DNA of 64,000 nt from Longispora albida DSM 44784. GTDB lineage: Bacteria; Actinomycetota; Actinomycetes; Mycobacteriales; Micromonosporaceae. Shown one piece after another: positions 56,511 to 64,000 of the stretch. The stretch covers positions 457,655 through 521,654 of the forward strand of contig NZ_KB903835.1 of assembly GCF_000379825.1 (NCBI RefSeq), in the 5' to 3' direction. A program made the translations under genes and the position numbers. The notes under the pieces are model-generated. The model saw only the letters and a list, made by a program, of their open reading frames with translations, did not search any database and was not told where the DNA came from. How positions within the stretch are numbered: the first letter of the stretch is position 1; each line of letters begins with the position of its first letter.

Positions 56511-56512
56511 CA

Positions 56513-57634
56513 TTGGCAGGCAATTCACAGCGCAAGGGCGCTATCCGCAAGACGAGCAAGAAGGGTACGGCGCAGGGCAGCGGTGGTAAGCGCGGCGCGC
56601 AGACCCTGAAGGCTCGCGGGCGGACCCTGCCTGCCGAGGAAAGGCCGTGGCACAAGGGCTACTCGGGTACCGAGGACGTCCCGAGCAAGACGGCCTGGAA
56701 GCAGCACAAGGAGAAGAAGGCCGCCGCGGCCGAGGGCCGTGCGCCCAAGGTCGGCAAGCCGGGCACGCTCCAGACCACCAAGGGCGGCAAGGCGGCACCT
56801 GGTACCCGGCTGCGCCAGCAGGGTGGCGGTGGCCGTGCCGCCGCCGGCCCCCGGGTCGCGCCCGGCCGCCGGGCCAACACGCCGCGTGAGGCTCCCGAGC
56901 TGCTCGTCGGCCGTAACCCGGTCGTCGAGGCGATGCGGGCACACGTGCCGTGCACGGCGCTGTACGTCGCGCAGGGCATCGAGATCGACGAGCGGGTCAC
57001 CGAGATCGTCCGCACGGCCGGCAACCGGGGCATCGCCATCATGGAGGTCAGCCGGCGCGAGCTGGACAAGATGACCGGTGGCGTGCTGCACCAGGGCATC
57101 GGCCTGGCCGTGCCGCCGTACGCGTACGAGTCCTTCGAGGACCTGCTGGCCAACGCCCGTGACCACGCGACGGCCCCGCTGCTCGTCGCGCTCGACGGCG
57201 TGACCGACCCGCGTAACCTCGGTGCGGTCGTCCGCTCGGCTGCCGCGTTCGGCGCGCAGGGCGTGTTCCTGCCGGAGCGCCGGGCGGCCAGCATGACCGC
57301 CACCGCGTGGCGTACGTCGGCGGGTGCTGCGGCCCGGCTGCCGATCGCCCAGGTCACGAACCTGACCCGGGCGCTGAAGGCCTGCCAGGAGGAGGGGTAC
57401 ATCGTGATCGGCCTCGACGCCGACGGCGAGGTGTCCCTGGACGACCTCGAAGCCGCTGTCGACCCGGTGGTCGTCGTGGTCGGCTCGGAGGGCCGCGGGC
57501 TGTCCCGGCTGGTCGGCGAGTCCTGCGACCTGCTGCTCAACATCCCGATGGCCGGCGAGGTCGAGTCGCTGAACGCCTCGGTGGCCGCTGCGGTCACCCT
57601 GTCGGAGATCGCCCGCCGCCGCCGTAACCAGTAG
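56513..57634 (+). CDS. rlmB: 23S rRNA (guanosine-2'-O-)-methyltransferase RlmB-like
   Basis: A 373-aa SpoU-family methyltransferase acting on 23S rRNA G2251. The first 125 residues are a basic, low-complexity tail (many K, R, G and A), typical of actinobacterial forms and probably for RNA binding. Then the substrate-binding part [18 protein letters not shown], and the knotted SPOUT core with motif 1 [20 protein letters not shown], motif 2 [14 protein letters not shown] and motif 3 [20 protein letters not shown]. The start is TTG at 56513 with GGGGAG at the end of cysS as ribosome binding site. Confidence 0.93.
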   Translation: MAGNSQRKGAIRKTSKKGTAQGSGGKRGAQTLKARGRTLPAEERPWHKGYSGTEDVPSKTAWKQHKEKKAAAAEGRAPKVGKPGTLQTTKGGKAAPGTRLRQQGGGGRAAAGPRVAPGRRANTPREAPELLVGRNPVVEAMRAHVPCTALYVAQGIEIDERVTEIVRTAGNRGIAIMEVSRRELDKMTGGVLHQGIGLAVPPYAYESFEDLLANARDHATAPLLVALDGVTDPRNLGAVVRSAAAFGAQGVFLPERRAASMTATAWRTSAGAAARLPIAQVTNLTRALKACQEEGYIVIGLDADGEVSLDDLEAAVDPVVVVVGSEGRGLSRLVGESCDLLLNIPMAGEVESLNASVAAAVTLSEIARRRRNQ

Positions 57635-57651
57635 GTGACGATCTGCCCAGG

Positions 57652-57657
57652 TAACCT
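57652..57657 (+). promoter_or_regulatory. Leaderless -10 (TAACCT)
   Basis: TAACCT is 6 nt before the GTG at 57664. Confidence 0.45.
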
Positions 57658-57663
57658 CCTGGG

Positions 57664-58887
57664 GTGAAGCGAACGGTCCAGTGCCTGGTCTGTGCACTGT
57701 GGACGGTAGTGCTGGTTCTGGCCTGCTCCGCCTCGGCGGGCAGGCCAGCTGGCTTCACCGGGCTGCTCGTGAGCCCGGGGCCGTACCCGGCCGCAGGGCA
57801 GGCGCTGGCCGGCCGGGCGCTCTACGTGCTGTCCGGCGAGGCTGTCGAGGCTCTCGACCTGTCGGCCAGGCCCCCGCGCCGGCTCTGGCGGGTCACCGGG
57901 GCGCAGGCAGGCCCGGAGCCGGAGATCCGCGCGGCGCCCGGCCTGGTCCTGATCCTCGGCGAGGGCCGGACGATCGCGCTCGACGCCCGCACCGGCGCGC
58001 GCCGGTGGCAGCTCGAAACCCGCCTCCTGCACACGGTCCGGCGGCTCGGCCTGGCCGAGAGCCCCGAGGGTGGGATCGCCGGCGTCGACCTGGCGAGTGG
58101 CAGAACCCTCTGGGTGTACCCGGACAGCGGTGCGATCCAGCTAGACCCGTCCGGCACCCCCGTCTGGCCCGTCCGGCTGCTCACCGTCCGCGACACCCCG
58201 GCACCGGACGGCCCGTGCCGGGTCACGCCGGCGTACGAGCTGGTCGATCCCGAGTCCGGGACGGTCGCCGCCCGGCACCCGGTCAGCACGGGCACGTGTG
58301 GCTTCGCCGCGATGTACACCCCGCTCGAACTGCCCGGTGCCCTCACCGTCATCCGCCGCCAGCACGGTACCTGGCTGGAGCGCCTCGACCCGTCGACCCT
58401 CCGGCCACTGTGGACGGCGAATCAGCCGTCGGCTGCCAACGCCGCCCGGGTCGCGACCTGCGGGGCGATGTTCTGCCTCACCCGTTCCGACCGTGAGGGC
58501 CGCGAACGGCTCGTGGTCCTCGACGGCGGTACCGGGGCCGAGCGCTGGTCCGGCAGCTGGCGCACGACGCTGGTCACGGCCGGCGGCGCCCTGTTCCGGC
58601 CACCCGGCCGGGCCGGCGGCGCGATGCTCCTCGACCGGGCCGGCCAGCCCCGCCGGGACCTGGGCGGGTGGCTGCCACTGGCCGCGCTGCCGGGCGGGCG
58701 GCTCGTGGTGCAGGACCAGGGTGAGGGCGGCTGGGCTGGGCTGCTCGATCCCGGTACCGGCTCGATCCGGCCGCTGGCCAGGCTCGGCGTACCGGTCGGC
58801 GGCTGCCAGGCGACGGCGGCTCATCTGTCCTGTTTCGACGATCAGGACCGTTTGCACGTGTGGGCACTGGGCCGGACGGCCGGCTGA
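57664..58887 (+). CDS. Exported PQQ-like beta-propeller protein 1
   Basis: A 407-aa protein with a signal sequence (VVLVLACSASAG; the Cys may be a marginal lipobox). The rest has repeating blade motifs of the PQQ/BamB type: LYVLSGEAVEALDL, TIALDARTGARRWQLET, GVDLASGRTLWVY, LVVLDGGTGAERWSGSW and DRLHVWALG. A cysteine pattern (GPCRV, GTCGF, ATCGAMFC, GGCQ, LSCF) suggests disulfides, so it should be outside the membrane. No catalytic residues are evident; probably binding or structural. It is followed by a second protein of the same type. Confidence 0.75.
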   Translation: MKRTVQCLVCALWTVVLVLACSASAGRPAGFTGLLVSPGPYPAAGQALAGRALYVLSGEAVEALDLSARPPRRLWRVTGAQAGPEPEIRAAPGLVLILGEGRTIALDARTGARRWQLETRLLHTVRRLGLAESPEGGIAGVDLASGRTLWVYPDSGAIQLDPSGTPVWPVRLLTVRDTPAPDGPCRVTPAYELVDPESGTVAARHPVSTGTCGFAAMYTPLELPGALTVIRRQHGTWLERLDPSTLRPLWTANQPSAANAARVATCGAMFCLTRSDREGRERLVVLDGGTGAERWSGSWRTTLVTAGGALFRPPGRAGGAMLLDRAGQPRRDLGGWLPLAALPGGRLVVQDQGEGGWAGLLDPGTGSIRPLARLGVPVGGCQATAAHLSCFDDQDRLHVWALGRTAG

Positions 58888-58905
58888 GAGCTGTGCCCGG
58901 CCCGC

Positions 58906-58911
58906 TATCGT
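58906..58911 (+). promoter_or_regulatory. Leaderless -10 (TATCGT)
   Basis: TATCGT is 7 nt before the GTG at 58919. Confidence 0.5.
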
Positions 58912-58918
58912 TGGCGCC

Positions 58919-60325
58919 GTGACGTTCATCGATCTCGGGGTCATCGGCTCCGAGCCGCCGCCCCGGGTACCGGAGCGGCCGCCCCTGCCCCGGCTCCTGC
59001 GCCAGGGCAGCCCGTGGCGCCGCAGGTTCCTGGCTGTCGTTCTCGTTCTCGGCGTCCTCCTGGCGACCGGGGCCACCGAGTCGGTGCCGAAGCGTCAGTT
59101 CCGCGAGATCCCGATGCCGGACGTCGCCCAGGCCCACCGGGCTGTGGTGTCGTTCCACGGCGACGAGCTGTACGTGATCACCCGCGAGCGGAGCGGCCAG
59201 GCGATCAGCCGCTACGACCTGGGCGAGGACCGGGGCCGGCTCCGGTGGCGCGCGCCGCTGCCAGAACTCCCGGGGCAGCCCCAGAACGGGGACGCCCGCG
59301 ACGCGAGCCTGGTCCACCTCCACGACGGGGTACTCATCGTCTCGGTCATGCTGGCTGTGTACTCGTCGGCGCCATCGGCCGAGCCCGGGCAGGAGTACCT
59401 CACCCTCGCGCTCGACCAGGCGGACGGCCGCGAGCTGTGGCGGGCTGACGGGGAGATGTCGAACCTCTGGGCGCCACTGCTCAGTACCGGAGAGACTCTG
59501 GCCCTTGTCGACCCCCGCACCGGAAACCGCATCTGGGAGCGGAAGGTCACCGACGCCTATCAGCCGCTCGTCAACCGGGACGGCAAACCAGCCTCCCCGG
59601 TCCTCCTGCACCGCTACACCGTCTCGGCGGAAGCCGGCACCGTGCAGGTCTGGGACCCGGCAGCCGACCAGGTACTCGCGACGCGTGTCCTGCCCCCAGA
59701 GGTCGATCTGGAGAACAACCACGGCATGGCAGCCGCCGGCCTGCTCCTGTTCATCGCGAACCGCACGATCGTGGCCTACGACGCCAGCACCCTCGAACCC
59801 CGGTGGACCAGCACTGTCCGGTCCGGCGCGCCCAGCGCCTGGCCGTGCGGGGAGCTGATCTGCACCACGACCCGGGACGGCATCGGCAGCCGTGGCCTGG
59901 TGGCGGCCCTCGACCCCGCCACGGGCCGCCAGCTCTGGGAGCGGCGCGACGACCGGGTCGTGCTGAACGACGCGCTGTGGATGGCCCCGGCCCGCCGGTT
60001 CCGGGACAACGGCGCACCCTCGCCGGTCCTGTACGACACCCGGACGGGCAGGATGCTCGGCCCGCTCGGCGAGTGGGAGTTTCCCGCGGCCAGCAGCCTG
60101 ACACTTCCTGGCTGGGCGATCGGCGAGGCCGGCCTGGTCAGTGTGATGATGCCGGCCCCGGCGTCACCCCGGGACCTCTGGGTCGGCCGGCTCAACACCC
60201 GGACGGGCACGATCCGTGCGATCGGGAGGACCGGGCTGCCGCTGGACACGCCGTGCGTGGAGGGCGGCAAGTACCTGGCATGCGCCGAATTTGGCGAAAA
60301 GCTACACGTCTGGCGGTACCAGTGA
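58919..60325 (+). CDS. Membrane-anchored PQQ-like beta-propeller protein 2
   Basis: A 468-aa protein. A Pro-rich cytoplasmic stub (GVIGSEPPPRVPERPPLPRL), one membrane helix (RRRFLAVVLVLGVLLATGAT) and an external propeller with blades such as ELYVITRERSGQAISRYDL, LTLALDQADGRELWRADGEM, LALVDPRTGNRIWERKV, IVAYDASTLEPRWTSTV and VAALDPATGRQLWERRD. The last blade (YLACAEFGEKLHVWRY) closely matches the end of the preceding protein, so they are paralogs with different anchors. Function unknown. Confidence 0.75.
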   Translation: MTFIDLGVIGSEPPPRVPERPPLPRLLRQGSPWRRRFLAVVLVLGVLLATGATESVPKRQFREIPMPDVAQAHRAVVSFHGDELYVITRERSGQAISRYDLGEDRGRLRWRAPLPELPGQPQNGDARDASLVHLHDGVLIVSVMLAVYSSAPSAEPGQEYLTLALDQADGRELWRADGEMSNLWAPLLSTGETLALVDPRTGNRIWERKVTDAYQPLVNRDGKPASPVLLHRYTVSAEAGTVQVWDPAADQVLATRVLPPEVDLENNHGMAAAGLLLFIANRTIVAYDASTLEPRWTSTVRSGAPSAWPCGELICTTTRDGIGSRGLVAALDPATGRQLWERRDDRVVLNDALWMAPARRFRDNGAPSPVLYDTRTGRMLGPLGEWEFPAASSLTLPGWAIGEAGLVSVMMPAPASPRDLWVGRLNTRTGTIRAIGRTGLPLDTPCVEGGKYLACAEFGEKLHVWRYQ

Positions 60326-60353
60326 AATACTCGGACATACCCAGGCAATTCCC

Positions 60354-60393
60354 AGTGAGGCGGTACGTCACGGCCGTGACGTACCGCCTCACT
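60354..60393. terminator. 40-bp perfect palindrome, bidirectional terminator
   Basis: AGTGAGGCGGTACGTCACGG followed directly by its complement with no loop bases. It lies between the convergent propeller gene and msiK. The stem would form with a small loop by opening the central pairs. Confidence 0.8.
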
Positions 60394-60413
60394 ACTCGTC
60401 TGGGGACTGATCG

Positions 60414-61496
<1,083 letters not shown>

Positions 61497-61629
61497 GCCG
61501 AATCAACCTTTCACCGGCAGGAACGTGCCGGACGATCCGAGTGAAAGAAAGTTGGTAGTGCCCCAGCCACTCTAGGTGCGCGGCATGCCGAACGCCAGCG
61601 GCCGGCTGTATGATCCACGAGGCACGCCC

Positions 61630-61702
61630 GCCGGTATGGCGCAACTGGTAGCGCACCCGACTTGTAATCGGAAGGTTCCGGGTTCGAGTCCCGGTACCGG
61701 CT
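61630..61702 (+). tRNA. tRNA-Thr (UGU)
   Basis: A 73-nt cloverleaf: acceptor GCCGGTA / TACCGGC, D-stem GCGC/GCGC, anticodon loop CTTGTAA (anticodon TGT, T33 and purine 37 present), T-arm CCGGG-TTCGAGT-CCCGG, discriminator T. The first anticodon-stem pair is a C-A mismatch. CCA is not encoded. A strong terminator follows 9 bp later. Confidence 0.93.
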
Positions 61703-61711
61703 CAGTGCGAA

Positions 61712-61757
61712 AAAGCTCCCCCACCCAGCGTCACCGCAGGTGGGGGAGCTTTATTTC
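61712..61757 (+). terminator. Terminator after tRNA-Thr
   Basis: 14-bp stem AAAGCTCCCCCACC / GGTGGGGGAGCTTT with a 13-nt loop, followed by ATTTC. May also end the convergent small gene. Confidence 0.85.
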
Positions 61758-61767
61758 GTTCGAGTAC

Positions 61768-62208
61768 CTAGCTGTTCGTCCCGGGCGGTCCGTCGTACCC
61801 CCACACCCACCCGCGCCCCCGGCAGGCCCGGCAGCGGGCGGCGCGCAGCACGGTACTCAGCTCGCCGGCGCTCAGCGGTGTGCCCATGATCGGCCCGGTG
61901 ATCGCCCTCGGCAGGTCCACCATGCCGTCGTCACAGCCGGCCGTGCACCGTACCGGCTGGCAGCCGCCCGGCGGAGCCGTGATGTCGTGCTCGTCGCGGA
62001 CCGGCGCGGTCGCTGTGGCGCCCCAGTAGTCGCGGATCTGCCGGTCGGGGACCGTGTGCTCGACGGCGACCAGGCCGGTGTCCTCGCAGTGTTCGCAGGT
62101 ACCTGCCTGGCGGGCCGTGCGGCCGGGCAGCGGCTGGTACCCGGCCTGCCGGGCGCCGGGCGGCTGGTGGCCCAGTGGGCAGGCGAGGTACCGGGTCCGT
62201 GTCGCCAT
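61768..62208 (-). CDS. Small protein with DnaJ-like cysteine clusters
   Basis: A 146-aa protein with three Cys-x2/3-Cys groups each followed by an acidic or glycine-rich turn: GTCEHCEDTG, RCTAGCDDGM and RCRACRGRGW, plus a single Cys in YLACPLGHQP. The CxxCxGxG-like spacing recalls the zinc-binding domain of DnaJ, without a J-domain. It probably binds zinc; otherwise unknown. ATG 62208 has GAGGAG 3 nt upstream; the longer frame starting at 62301 is not supported. Confidence 0.6.
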   Translation of the reverse strand: MATRTRYLACPLGHQPPGARQAGYQPLPGRTARQAGTCEHCEDTGLVAVEHTVPDRQIRDYWGATATAPVRDEHDITAPPGGCQPVRCTAGCDDGMVDLPRAITGPIMGTPLSAGELSTVLRAARCRACRGRGWVWGYDGPPGTNS

Positions 62209-62307
62209 CTGCTCCTCGTCTCGTTCCGGGTAGGCCGACCCCTGACGGTAGCTGTTCGGGCCGGTCCGGCGCGCCTCCGATCGCCGGCCCGGCGTGTGCA
62301 CGCGAAA

Positions 62308-62340
62308 GAGGCAGCCGGGGCGAAGAGCCCCGGCTGCCTC
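62308..62340 (-). terminator. Terminator of the MFS gene
   Basis: Perfect 14-bp stem GAGGCAGCCGGGGC / GCCCCGGCTGCCTC with a 5-nt loop, 16 bp beyond the MFS stop. Confidence 0.85.
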
Positions 62341-62356
62341 CGGTTCGAACTGCTGA

Positions 62357-63895
62357 CTAGTGCGAAGCGCTCACCAGCTCGGCGTCCGCCTCCTGCGTCT
62401 CGGCCGTGGTGTTCTTCCCGCCGCGCATCAGGACGAGCGCGAGGATCGCGGCGACCACCACGCCGGCCGCCCCGGCGAAGAAGGTCGTGGACATCGCGGT
62501 CGTGAAGGCGTCCTTGGCCGCTCCGGCCAGGCCGGCGTCACCGGTCGCCCCGGCCAGGCCCAGCGCCTCGGCGATCGAGCTGCGTGCCTTCTCCGGTGCG
62601 CCGGACGGCATCGCGCCGCCGTAGGAGCTGGACAGCACCGAGCCGAGGATGGCGACGCCGAGCGCCGCGCCGGTCTGCTGCACCGTGTCGTTCAGCGCCG
62701 ACCCGACCCCGGCGTGCGCCGGCGGCACGGCACCCATCAGGGCCGCGATCGCGGCGGGCATCGCCAGGCCGCAGCCGCCGCCGAGCAGCACCATCGCCGC
62801 CGAGACGTGCAGCCAGCCGGAGTCACTCTCCATAGTGGCCAGTGCGGCGAAGCCTGCCGCGATCACGAGCAGGCCGAGCGAGGTCAGCACCCGGTTGCCG
62901 AGCTTCTTGGCCAGCGCGGCACCGACACCGTTCAGCGCGAGGGTCGCGACGGCCAGCGGGGTCATCGCCAGGCCGGTCTCGGTCGGCGTGTAGCCGAGCA
63001 CGAACTGCAGGTACTGCGTCAGGACCAGCATCAGCCCGCCGTTGGCGAACGTGACGAGCACCAGGGAGAAGCTGGAACCGGTGAACATCCGGTTCCGGAA
63101 GAGCTCCAGCGGGATCATCGGGGACTTCGTCCGCAGCTCCCAGAAGGCGAACCCGCCCAGGGCCACGACCGCGATGACCAGCGAGGTGATGGTGCCGGCG
63201 TCGGAGAGCCCGGTCTGCGGCAGCTCGATGATCGTCCAGATGAGAGCCGTCATGCCGGTCATCGACAGCACCATGCCCAGCGGGTCGGCCTTACGGACCG
63301 GGCCGCGCGACTCGGGCATCAGGAACAGCGCGGCGAGGATGGCCAGCAGCGCGATCGGCACGTTCATCACGAAGACCGCGCCCCACCAGAAGTTCGAGAT
63401 CAGCGCGCCGCCGACCGTCGGGCCGCCCACCATGCCCAGCATCGCCACCGCGCTCCACGCCGCGATCGCCTTCGGCCGCTCGTCCTCGTCGAACACGGTG
63501 ATCAGGATCGACAGGGTGCTCGGCATGATCAGGGCGCCGCCGACGCCCATCAGGGCCCGGCCGGCGATGAGCTGCGCGGGGTCGGCGGCGTAGGCCGCGA
63601 GTACCGAGGCCGCCCCGAAGAGCACCAACCCGATGATCATGACTTTCCGGCGGCCGAACCTGTCGGACAGGCTGCCCGAGGTGAGCAGCAGCCCGGCGAA
63701 GACCAGGATGTACGAGTCGATGATCCACTGGATGTGCTGCGGCGTGGCCTTCAGGTCCTCGACGATCGGCGGGATCGAGACCGTCAGCACCATGTTGTCG
63801 ATCACGAGCACCAAGGTGCTCAGGCAGAGCACGATCAGGATCAGCCAGCGCTTCGGGTTGCGCTGCTTGAGGTCCTTCACGTCCTTGGTATCCAC
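62357..63895 (-). CDS. DHA2-type MFS drug/proton antiporter
   Basis: About 512 aa with 14 predicted helices, the DHA2 (EmrB/QacA) layout. Motif A is in LTSGSLSDRFGRRKVMIIGL, the D1 region LSTLVLVIDNMVLTVSIPPI, motif C-like GMVGGPTVGGALISNFWWGA, and ALNDTVQQTGAALGVAILGS in helix 11-12. A QacA/EmrB pump exports hydrophobic cations, dyes or antibiotics; the substrate is unknown. GTG 63895 is preferred, since GGAGG (63901-63905) is 5 nt before it; ATG 63898 is also possible. The longer frame to 63991 would run through the operator boxes. Confidence 0.88.
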   Translation of the reverse strand: MDTKDVKDLKQRNPKRWLILIVLCLSTLVLVIDNMVLTVSIPPIVEDLKATPQHIQWIIDSYILVFAGLLLTSGSLSDRFGRRKVMIIGLVLFGAASVLAAYAADPAQLIAGRALMGVGGALIMPSTLSILITVFDEDERPKAIAAWSAVAMLGMVGGPTVGGALISNFWWGAVFVMNVPIALLAILAALFLMPESRGPVRKADPLGMVLSMTGMTALIWTIIELPQTGLSDAGTITSLVIAVVALGGFAFWELRTKSPMIPLELFRNRMFTGSSFSLVLVTFANGGLMLVLTQYLQFVLGYTPTETGLAMTPLAVATLALNGVGAALAKKLGNRVLTSLGLLVIAAGFAALATMESDSGWLHVSAAMVLLGGGCGLAMPAAIAALMGAVPPAHAGVGSALNDTVQQTGAALGVAILGSVLSSSYGGAMPSGAPEKARSSIAEALGLAGATGDAGLAGAAKDAFTTAMSTTFFAGAAGVVVAAILALVLMRGGKNTTAETQEADAELVSASH

Positions 63896-63935
63896 CATGT
63901 CCTCCGAGGGGTTCCGCGTTCCGGGTTCCGCACAC

Positions 63936-63953
63936 TGTTCGCTACTCCGAACA
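63936..63953. promoter_or_regulatory. Putative operator box 1 upstream of MFS gene
   Basis: TGTTCG-CTACTC-CGAACA, a perfect 6+6 dyad. A 7-bp unit, GTTCCGC/G, is repeated three times between it and the ribosome binding site (63911-63931). Confidence 0.7.
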
Positions 63954-63972
63954 CCGTACGGACACCGCACAG

Positions 63973-63990
63973 TGTTCGCAAGGCCGAACA
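63973..63990. promoter_or_regulatory. Putative operator box 2 upstream of MFS gene
   Basis: TGTTCG-CAAGGC-CGAACA, the same dyad with the same spacing, starting 37 bp after box 1. Fits a TetR-type repressor, probably encoded divergently just beyond the window. Confidence 0.7.
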
Positions 63991-64000
63991 TCGTCCAATT

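Overview
The window is high-GC actinobacterial chromosome. Gene content and order match the Mycobacterium block Rv3579c-Rv3603c (recalled, not searched): DUF2520 gene-panC-panD, lsr2, clpC, mutY, an Rv3587c-like gene, disA, radA, lpqE, carD, ispD, ispF, cysS, rlmB. Additional genes (helR, an orphan nuoD, msiK, LPXTG surface protein, NarL-type two-component system) point to a Pseudonocardiales-like actinomycete; the genus cannot be fixed from the sequence. Apart from one IS630-family element and one MITE-like hairpin there is no prophage, CRISPR array, integron or biosynthetic cluster.

Layout. 1-9.6 kb: accessory genes: a truncated VOC protein, the RNA polymerase-recycling ATPase HelR, an SRPBCC-like and a VOC protein, a YunG-like/NUDIX fusion, a DUF2867 gene, and a tightly overlapping TetR-MidA-NuoD-ThrE operon behind a double operator. 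9.7-16.9 kb: a membrane coiled-coil protein with a disordered tail, a NarL-type kinase/regulator pair and a MacB/FtsX-type ABC exporter. 16.9-25.7 kb: cofactor genes (panD, panC, nadB, nadC, coaX) flanked by three paralogous eight-cysteine septum-formation-like proteins. 25.7-36.9 kb: lsr2, clpC, a polysaccharide deacetylase, mutY, disA, radA and lpqE, with the IS/MITE insertions lying downstream of the disA stop. 37-40.4 kb: a membrane redoxin-like gene, carD, ispD, ispF and a TPR gene. 40.5-47.6 kb: tyrosine/homogentisate catabolism (aminotransferase, hpd, hmgA, an uncharacterised gene, fahA) with an Lrp/AsnC regulator. 47.6-55 kb: an NmrA-like protein, class I and class II fumarases, a DUF4184 membrane protein, an LPVTG surface protein and an IclR regulator. 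55-64 kb: cysS, rlmB, two PQQ-like beta-propeller proteins, msiK, tRNA-Thr, a small cysteine-cluster protein and a DHA2-type efflux pump with two operator boxes.

Genes that work together. Tyrosine would pass through the aminotransferase, Hpd and HmgA to maleylacetoacetate. No glutathione-transferase-type isomerase is visible, but an unknown gene translationally coupled to fahA sits where the isomerase should act. FahA then yields fumarate and acetoacetate, and two different fumarases lie 5-11 kb away. A MidA-type methyltransferase overlaps a NuoD paralog; in mitochondria the MidA homologue NDUFAF7 methylates the NuoD homologue NDUFS2, and the target arginine appears to be conserved here.

Regulatory style. 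About twenty genes have a TANNNT hexamer 6-8 nt before an ATG/GTG, the signature of leaderless transcription, and several of these hexamers sit directly against the upstream gene's terminator hairpin. Start codons were chosen with this in mind. All function calls are from reading translated sequence without database searches.
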